From: Nitrospirota bacterium
GTDB lineage: Bacteria; Nitrospirota; Thermodesulfovibrionia; Thermodesulfovibrionales; UBA6898
DNA length: 64,000 bases
Assembly: GCA_016215155.1 (NCBI GenBank)
Contig: JACRLQ010000054.1
Coordinates: 2,641-66,640 of the forward strand
Direction of reading: 5' to 3'
The notes under the pieces are model-generated. The model ran no database searches, was not told the origin of the DNA, and worked only from the letters and a program-made list of their open reading frames with translations. This document shows, piece after piece, positions 58,639-64,000 of the stretch (its first letter is position 1; every line of letters starts with the position of its first letter). Both the position numbers and the translations under genes were made by a program.

Positions 58639-59933
58639 TACACGTAGGAATAGTCGGTTTTGGCACCGTAGGAACAGGCACGGCGAGGATACTGCTCGAA
58701 AACAGGACGGTCATAAGGGAGAGGACCGGGCTGGACCTCAATCTGAAGAAGATAGCCGATCTCGACATAAAAAGGAACCGGGGCCTGAGACTGCCCAAGG
58801 GCGTTCTCACCACAAAGGCCGGCGAGCTTATAAATGATCCGGATATACAGATCATCGTCGAGCTGGTAGGAGGCACCACGTTCGCCAGAGACATTATGCT
58901 CGGGGCGCTCAAGGCCGGAAAGCATGTGGTCACCGCAAATAAGGCGCTGCTTGCTACCTACGGCGGCGAGATATTCAGGACCGCCAAAAAACATAAGGTG
59001 GACGTAGGGTTCGAGGCCTCGGTAGGAGGCGGCATACCGATAATCAAGGTCCTCCGGGAAGGCCTCGTCGCAAACAGGATCCAGGCGATTTACGGAATAA
59101 TAAACGGCACGACTAACTATATCCTTACGAAGATGACCGATGAAAAGGCCGAATTTTCCGAGGTGCTCAAGGAGGCGCAGAAGCTCGGGTATGCCGAGGC
59201 CGACCCTACCTATGATATCGAAGGGACCGACTCCGCCCATAAGCTTTCAATCCTCGCATCGCTCGCCTACGGCGCGTCTTACAGCATCAAAGACGTCTAC
59301 ACCGAGGGCATCTCCTGGATATCTCCGATGGACATCGAGTTCGCGCGTGAACTCGGATATAAGTTGAAACTTCTCGCGATCACCAAGGAGACGGACGGCA
59401 GGGTCGAACTCAGGGTTCATCCCACCATGGTGCCGGAGGGTTATCTGATCTCGAAGGTGGACGGGGTCTATAACGCAATTTATGTAGAGGGGGATGCCGT
59501 GGGTTCGACGCTTTATTACGGAAGGGGGGCCGGAGACATGCCGACAGGAAGCGCGGTTGTCGGCGATATCGTCGATATCGCAAAAAATATCGCATGTGGA
59601 TCGACAGGGAATGCCCTGACAGGTTCAGTCACCGTCAAGCCCAAGAACCTCATGAAAATGGACGACGTCATCTCGATGTATTACTTCAGGTTTTCCGCGC
59701 TCGACAGGCCGGGAGTGCTGTCGAAGATATCCGGCATTCTGGGCAAATATAACATAAGCATAATATCGGTCATACAGAAGGCCAGACAGATAGGGAAGGC
59801 CGTGCCCCTTGTAGTGCTCACCCATCTCGCCAGAGAGAGAGACGTCATTAAGGCCCTGAGGGAGATCAACCGCCTGCCGGTCGTAGCCGGCAAGGCCGTC
59901 TGCATAAGGGTCGAAGGAAAGGAAACAGAATAA
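58635..59933 (+). CDS. hom: Homoserine dehydrogenase with ACT domain
   Basis: A 432-residue enzyme reducing aspartate semialdehyde to homoserine in threonine/methionine synthesis. NAD(P) site [17 protein letters not shown], substrate region [15 protein letters not shown], and [12 protein letters not shown] are typical. A C-terminal ACT domain (about 350-425, [20 protein letters not shown]) suggests feedback by an amino acid, usually threonine. It precedes the Lon-like gene by one base. Confidence 0.95.
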   Translation: MIHVGIVGFGTVGTGTARILLENRTVIRERTGLDLNLKKIADLDIKRNRGLRLPKGVLTTKAGELINDPDIQIIVELVGGTTFARDIMLGALKAGKHVVTANKALLATYGGEIFRTAKKHKVDVGFEASVGGGIPIIKVLREGLVANRIQAIYGIINGTTNYILTKMTDEKAEFSEVLKEAQKLGYAEADPTYDIEGTDSAHKLSILASLAYGASYSIKDVYTEGISWISPMDIEFARELGYKLKLLAITKETDGRVELRVHPTMVPEGYLISKVDGVYNAIYVEGDAVGSTLYYGRGAGDMPTGSAVVGDIVDIAKNIACGSTGNALTGSVTVKPKNLMKMDDVISMYYFRFSALDRPGVLSKISGILGKYNISIISVIQKARQIGKAVPLVVLTHLARERDVIKALREINRLPVVAGKAVCIRVEGKETE

Positions 59934-59934
59934 T

Positions 59935-62364
59935 ATGATAGAACCACTGAAGAGTTCCGAGCTGTATTCATGCTGCGACCAGGACGCCTTTGCGTTTAAT
60001 ACGACGGACGAGCTGCCTGAGCAGATCGAGACGATCGGACAGGACAGGGCCCTCAGGTCCATAGACTTCGGGCTTAACCTAAACAGCAAAGGGTTCAATA
60101 TATACATACTCGGGGAAAACGGCACGGGCAAGACTACCACCATAAAGGCGCATCTTACCGCCAAGGCCTCGGGCGAGCCGGCGCCCCAGGACTGGTGCTA
60201 TGTGTATAACTTTCAGGACCCTGACAGACCGGTCGCCATATCCATGGAGCCCGGAGACGCGGTCGTTTTTCATAAGGACATGGAAGAGCTGATTAAGGTC
60301 CTGAAGGTCGAGATCCCGAAGATATTCGAGTCGAAGGAGTATGAAAGGCAGAAAAACCAGATACTCGAGGAGTTCCAGAATAAGCAGAAGGCCATGTTCG
60401 CGGGTCTTGAGGAAGAGGCCCAGACAAAGGGTTTTTCGATCAGAAAGTCCGTAAGCGGACTTATGATAGTCCCGGTCAAGAAAAACGGGGAACCCCTCAC
60501 CGAGGAGGAATACACCGCGCTTGACGACAAGACGAAGGCGAAGATAGACGAGATAGGCAAGGGTCTCCAGGAGCGGCTGAACGACGTTGTCCGGGAGGTC
60601 AGGGAGGCTGAAAAAGGCGTCAAAAACAGCCTTTCGAGCCTGGAACGCGAAGCGGCCCTTTCCGCGGTAGGTCACTTTATGGATGAACTCAAAGGCAAAT
60701 ACGGAGGACATGAAAAGATATCCTCCTATCTGTCGGCGGTCACCGAGGACATCCTGGACCACATCGACGATTTCAAGACGCAGGAGGAGCCGCCGTCGCC
60801 CCTTCCGTTTATGAGGCTTCAGAAGGCCGAGCCTGCCTTTACCAGATATGTGGTGAACGTCATGGTCAACAACAAAGACACCAAAGGCGCTCCCTGCATC
60901 TTCGAGAGCAACCCGACATACCTGAACCTCTTTGGAAGACTTGAATACAAGTTCCAGTACGGGGTCTCCACGACTGATTTTTCGATGATCAAGGCAGGTT
61001 CGCTCCATAGGGCAAACGGCGGCTATATCGTCATCAACGCGCTCGATCTTCTGAAAAACATGATGTCGTACGACACGCTCAAGCGGATGCTCAGAAACGG
61101 AGAGATCAGGATTGAGGACGTATGGGAACAGTACCGTATGGTGTCGATGGCGACCCTTCGGCCGGAAGCCATCCCGCTTAATGTAAAGGTGGTCCTCGTC
61201 GGCACCCCCCATATTTATTATCTCCTTTACAGTCTTGATGAGGAATACCGCGAGCTTTTCAAGGTGAAGGCGGATTTTGACAGCAGGATGGAGCGGAACA
61301 GGGATACTACGAACAATTACGCGGCCTTCATCGCAAGCACCTGCAAGAAAAAGGGCCTGAGGCACTTCGACAGGTCCGGCGTCGCGAAGATAGTCGAGTA
61401 CGGCTCCCGTCTCGCGGAACACCAGCAGAAGCTGTCTTCCAGGTTCAGTGATATCGCCGATGCCATAAAAGAGGCTGACTACTGGGCGAAGAAATCAGGC
61501 AGCGCCATAGTAAAGGCTGAGCACGTGGAAACAGCGCTAAGGGAAAAGATTTTCAGGACCAACAGGATCGAGGAGCGGCTGCAGGAGATGGTCGTCGAAG
61601 GCCAGATCATTATCGACACGGAAGGCAAAAAGGTCGGCCAGATCAACGGGCTTGCGGTGCTCGGGCTCGGGGACTATCAGTTCGGGAAACCCTCGAGGAT
61701 AACGGCAAGCACCTATGTGGGCAAGTCCGGTGTCGTCAACATCGAACGCGAGACGAAGATGAGCGGCAGGATCCACGACAAGGCGGTCCTCATCATCACC
61801 AATTACATACACAGGACCTTTGCCTCCAGAAAACCGGTCAGTTTCGCGGGTTCCATAACCTTTGAGCAGCTCTACGATATGGTCGAAGGAGACAGCGCCT
61901 CGTGCGCCGAAATATACGCGATCCTGAGCAGTCTCTCGGGCGTCCCTTTGAGGCAGGACATGGCGATCACCGGTTCCATGGACCAGACAGGAGAGGTCCA
62001 GCCCATAGGCGGCGTCAACGAAAAGATAGAGGGGTTCTTCGATCTCTGCGTCATAAGGGGTCTGACCGGCAGTCAGGGGGTCGTCATCCCCAGGAAGAAC
62101 ATCAATAACCTCATGGTCAAACAGGAGGTCGTCGATGCCGTTAAAGAGGGGAAGTTCCTGATATATCCGATCGACAGGGTCGAGGAGGGGATAGAGATCT
62201 TTACCGGCATTCAGGCCGGTGAAATGAAGGAAGACGGGACCTATCCTGACGGCACATTTTACGCGCTTGTTTCCAGGCGGCTCGACGAGATCTCCGCGGC
62301 CATGAAGGACAAAAAGGACGACCAGAAGGATAAGGACAAGGAGAAGGAAGATAACAATTCCTAG
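59935..62364 (+). CDS. Lon-like ATP-dependent protease (LonB-type AAA_32 family)
   Basis: An 809-residue protein. N-terminal Walker A is ILGENGTGKTTTI (about 57-70), separated from the rest of the AAA region by a long coiled-coil insertion (about 110-270) rich in Glu and Lys. The C-terminal Lon protease domain has the Ser-Lys dyad in EGDSASCAEIYAIL (Ser about 653) and GGVNEKIEGFF (Lys). The tail is highly charged. It differs from classical Lon, which has a LAN domain. Roles in protein quality control are likely. Confidence 0.9.
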   Translation: MIEPLKSSELYSCCDQDAFAFNTTDELPEQIETIGQDRALRSIDFGLNLNSKGFNIYILGENGTGKTTTIKAHLTAKASGEPAPQDWCYVYNFQDPDRPVAISMEPGDAVVFHKDMEELIKVLKVEIPKIFESKEYERQKNQILEEFQNKQKAMFAGLEEEAQTKGFSIRKSVSGLMIVPVKKNGEPLTEEEYTALDDKTKAKIDEIGKGLQERLNDVVREVREAEKGVKNSLSSLEREAALSAVGHFMDELKGKYGGHEKISSYLSAVTEDILDHIDDFKTQEEPPSPLPFMRLQKAEPAFTRYVVNVMVNNKDTKGAPCIFESNPTYLNLFGRLEYKFQYGVSTTDFSMIKAGSLHRANGGYIVINALDLLKNMMSYDTLKRMLRNGEIRIEDVWEQYRMVSMATLRPEAIPLNVKVVLVGTPHIYYLLYSLDEEYRELFKVKADFDSRMERNRDTTNNYAAFIASTCKKKGLRHFDRSGVAKIVEYGSRLAEHQQKLSSRFSDIADAIKEADYWAKKSGSAIVKAEHVETALREKIFRTNRIEERLQEMVVEGQIIIDTEGKKVGQINGLAVLGLGDYQFGKPSRITASTYVGKSGVVNIERETKMSGRIHDKAVLIITNYIHRTFASRKPVSFAGSITFEQLYDMVEGDSASCAEIYAILSSLSGVPLRQDMAITGSMDQTGEVQPIGGVNEKIEGFFDLCVIRGLTGSQGVVIPRKNINNLMVKQEVVDAVKEGKFLIYPIDRVEEGIEIFTGIQAGEMKEDGTYPDGTFYALVSRRLDEISAAMKDKKDDQKDKDKEKEDNNS

Positions 62365-62410
62365 CCGCCTACGCGGCAAGAAAACTTAATATTCAACCGT
62401 AATCCCCGGT

Positions 62411-62445
62411 AAAAAACACCTGTCAGTCCTGACAGGTGTTTTTTT
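62411..62445. terminator. Strong bidirectional Rho-independent terminator
   Basis: AACACCTGTCAG-TC-CTGACAGGTGTT is a perfect twelve-pair stem with As before and Ts after, so it can stop transcription in both directions. It ends the lipA-aminotransferase-hom-Lon run. Confidence 0.92.
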
Positions 62446-62523
62446 GTTCCCCGCGTGATAAAAAAGGGCTGCAGGACGCGGGGCTGACCCGGTCCGAGTT
62501 TTATAGTGTCAGGGGAGGGGACC

Positions 62524-63024
62524 ATGAATTCACAAGGGGCGACACTCACCGAGCTTCTGGTCGCAATGGCCATTGTGGTGACGCTGCTGGGGGCAACCGG
62601 GTTTTCCTATCAGGGGTGGATGGGAGGATACGAGATCGAAAAGGCGACGAAGGAAATCTATACGGATTTTATGTCCGCCCGTTTGGCCGCAGTTCAGTCG
62701 GGTATACAGCATATTGCCGTTATCGACAGATTTTCATACACCATAGCTGAAGACAGGGACAAAAGCGGCGACCTCAACGCCGGCGATGTTACCCTGCCGG
62801 GCTTCCCGAAGTCCCTGAGATATGAGCTGCACGCCAATAACAACGGCAACGCCATTAAATTCGATAACAGAGGGATGATATCGAACCTCAGGACCCTCAA
62901 TTTCGTGGAGACCGAATTCGGTCCTGACTATGACTGCCTGAGGGTCTCGATGTCCAGGATCATCATGGGCAGATACAAATTTAATCACAATCCGAGTATT
63001 ACCGACACCTGCGTCACAAAATAA
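62524..63024 (+). CDS. Type IV pilin-like / GspH-FimT pseudopilin
   Basis: A 166-residue protein with a short leader MNSQG and prepilin cleavage before ATLTELLVAMAIVVTLLG, in which Glu5 and the hydrophobic helix are typical. The C-terminal half is a beta-rich FimT/GspH-like domain (DRDKSGDLNAGDVT, NNNGNAIKFDNRGMI) with a terminal Cys pair (YDCL, DTCV). ATG 62524 is chosen because of GGGGAGGGG upstream. No other secretion genes are nearby. Confidence 0.88.
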   Translation: MNSQGATLTELLVAMAIVVTLLGATGFSYQGWMGGYEIEKATKEIYTDFMSARLAAVQSGIQHIAVIDRFSYTIAEDRDKSGDLNAGDVTLPGFPKSLRYELHANNNGNAIKFDNRGMISNLRTLNFVETEFGPDYDCLRVSMSRIIMGRYKFNHNPSITDTCVTK

Positions 63025-63033
63025 CGGATGGGT

Positions 63034-64000
63034 TCAGCAAAGGGAGTCCAGGGAAAGACAGCGAATGTCAGGTCCGTCAAGCTCTCTGTAATGGAAATAC
63101 CGATGGGCGGGACATCCTCCCGTGCAGGGTCCCCTGTTCGAACAACGGCGCTCGGGGCAGGTATTTCCGTTGAAGGTTCTGAAATAGTCAAACCTGGGGT
63201 GTTTCATTATATGGGCAAGGTCGTCCTCAAGGATGTTCCCTATCCGGAACTCGGGAAACCCGTGGAAAAGATTGCAGGGGAAGACCGAACCATCGGGTTG
63301 TATGGATACCTTTTTGGACCCTCCGGCGCAGCGCAGGCCCGGGGCTGCCCCGCCGGAGTTGAAGCAGGACGCGGTCACACATGATATATCCATGCCGGGA
63401 TTGGCTTCCTTCAAGGTCTTGAAAGCCGACATAAAACGTGGATAGCCGAACGCCGAAGCCGCCTGAGCGGGGTCTGAAGAAAAAACGTCCATATGTATCA
63501 GGTAATAGCGCCTGATCCCGAGCCGGTTAAGAAGGGCGATGATGTTTTGTATATCACGTTCAGTCTCCCGGTTCAGGACGGTCTTCACCAGCGGGTCCAG
63601 GCCCATTTCGGACAGTTTCACCAGGCTTTCAACCGCCCTCCCGAAGTTGGACGAACGGGTTATTTTGTTATGCCGGGCCTCTGTGCCGCCCTCCAGGGAG
63701 ACCCCGATGTTGAATCGGGAAGGATCAACCCCGGTCAGTCCGGGGAGCGCCCCCGGGACGCTCCCGTTTGTGCTGACATTTACCAAAAATCCCCTTCCGG
63801 TACAGGTTTTTATGAAATCGGGGACCCACTCCAGAAGCAGCGGTTCCCCGCCCATAAGGTCTATCTCCATGACGTTATGAGAGGAAAGTACCCCGATCAG
63901 TTTCAGGGCATCTTCGAAGGCAAGATCGGGCATTTTCGGACTGTCGCCGTTAAAGCAGAAGGAACACCTCTGGTTGCAGCGGACTGTAGGGTAGAGCTGG
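63034..64000 (-). CDS. Radical SAM/SPASM protein (5' end outside window)
   Basis: The frame is open to the right window edge and lacks its N-terminus. The SAM cluster motif reads CNQRCSFCFNGDSP (C-x3-C-x2-C) in the last visible bases. It continues with MEIDLMGGEPLLLEW and a SPASM C-terminus with many cysteines (CAGGSKKVSIQPDGSVFPCN, CPERRCSNRGPCTGGC). It resembles peptide-modifying enzymes or sulfatase maturases, and no precursor peptide gene was seen. Its stop lies nine bases from the pseudopilin stop in convergent orientation. Confidence 0.88.
   Translation of the reverse strand, partial: QLYPTVRCNQRCSFCFNGDSPKMPDLAFEDALKLIGVLSSHNVMEIDLMGGEPLLLEWVPDFIKTCTGRGFLVNVSTNGSVPGALPGLTGVDPSRFNIGVSLEGGTEARHNKITRSSNFGRAVESLVKLSEMGLDPLVKTVLNRETERDIQNIIALLNRLGIRRYYLIHMDVFSSDPAQAASAFGYPRFMSAFKTLKEANPGMDISCVTASCFNSGGAAPGLRCAGGSKKVSIQPDGSVFPCNLFHGFPEFRIGNILEDDLAHIMKHPRFDYFRTFNGNTCPERRCSNRGPCTGGCPAHRYFHYRELDGPDIRCLSLDSLC

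Noticed and set aside
60079-61422. 447-residue minus-strand open frame over the Lon-like gene
   Set aside because: Antisense shadow of a complete AAA/Lon protein; translation shows no fold or motif.
61537-62379. 280-residue minus-strand open frame over the protease domain
   Set aside because: Antisense shadow of the conserved Lon protease domain; no motif.

Overview
The window reads as chromosomal DNA of an anaerobic, respiring, probably motile Gram-negative bacterium. Lipoproteins, multihaem c-type cytochromes, an AddAB-type recombination system, NiFe-hydrogenase maturation genes and the order rsmB / PASTA protein / rpe / TPR / pgsA / DUF512 beside def-fmt-DUF116 fit Nitrospirota (Thermodesulfovibrio-like) best, with Desulfobacterota as the alternative. 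This placement is inference from gene content and order. No rRNA gene or complete tRNA gene was seen.

Layout. 1-2779: right end of an accessory island (helicase-nuclease fragment, nucleotidyltransferase, RelBE-like pair). It ends in what looks like a displaced 3' end of tRNA-Sec (selC), a classic island attachment site. 2.9-7.4 kb: secreted protein, O-methyltransferase, Fe-S/DUF3786 protein, pgi. 7.5-10.4 kb: a chemoreceptor with a periplasmic haem motif and a PhnD-like binding domain at its cytoplasmic C-terminus. 10.6-17.3 kb: a toxin-antitoxin pair, addAB and an AbrB-type antitoxin. 18-20.1 kb: a secreted protein with 14 tandem repeats. 20.3-29.1 kb: lipoprotein, SGNH hydrolase, a respiratory operon (13-haem cytochrome c, cytochrome b, haem-motif NarX-like kinase, NarL-like regulator) and two divergent metalloproteases. 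29.1-32.1 kb: a more AT-rich accessory patch (Phd/VapC, Mrr-like nuclease, miniature repeat). 32.2-41.5 kb: hypF-hypD-hypE, parvulin lipoprotein, pdxJ, acpS, nnr, pgeF. 42.5-47.0 kb: a five-gene LemA/DUF2207 operon in which three consecutive proteins carry a 13-residue tryptophan-anchored tandem repeat. 47.2-47.8 kb: VapBC. 47.9-64 kb: housekeeping genes (CvfB-like protein, DUF512 radical SAM, pgsA, rpe, rsmB, def, fmt, csp, lipA, aminotransferase, hom, Lon-like protease), a pseudopilin, and a radical SAM/SPASM gene running off the right edge.

The strongest candidate for an undescribed system is the 42.5-47.0 kb operon: LemA and a DUF2207 membrane protein (a recurrent pair) with Trp-repeat proteins and a stand-alone PilT N-terminal-like domain. 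Two other themes stand out. Single periplasmic CxxCH motifs occur in both the chemoreceptor and the histidine kinase, which suggests haem-based sensing coupled to the adjacent cytochromes. Several genes (addA, def, lipA, the DUF3786 gene) have a -10 box placed so close to the start codon, without a Shine-Dalgarno sequence, that leaderless mRNAs are likely. Miniature inverted-repeat elements with GTCATTCCCGC-type stems sit in several intergenic gaps.
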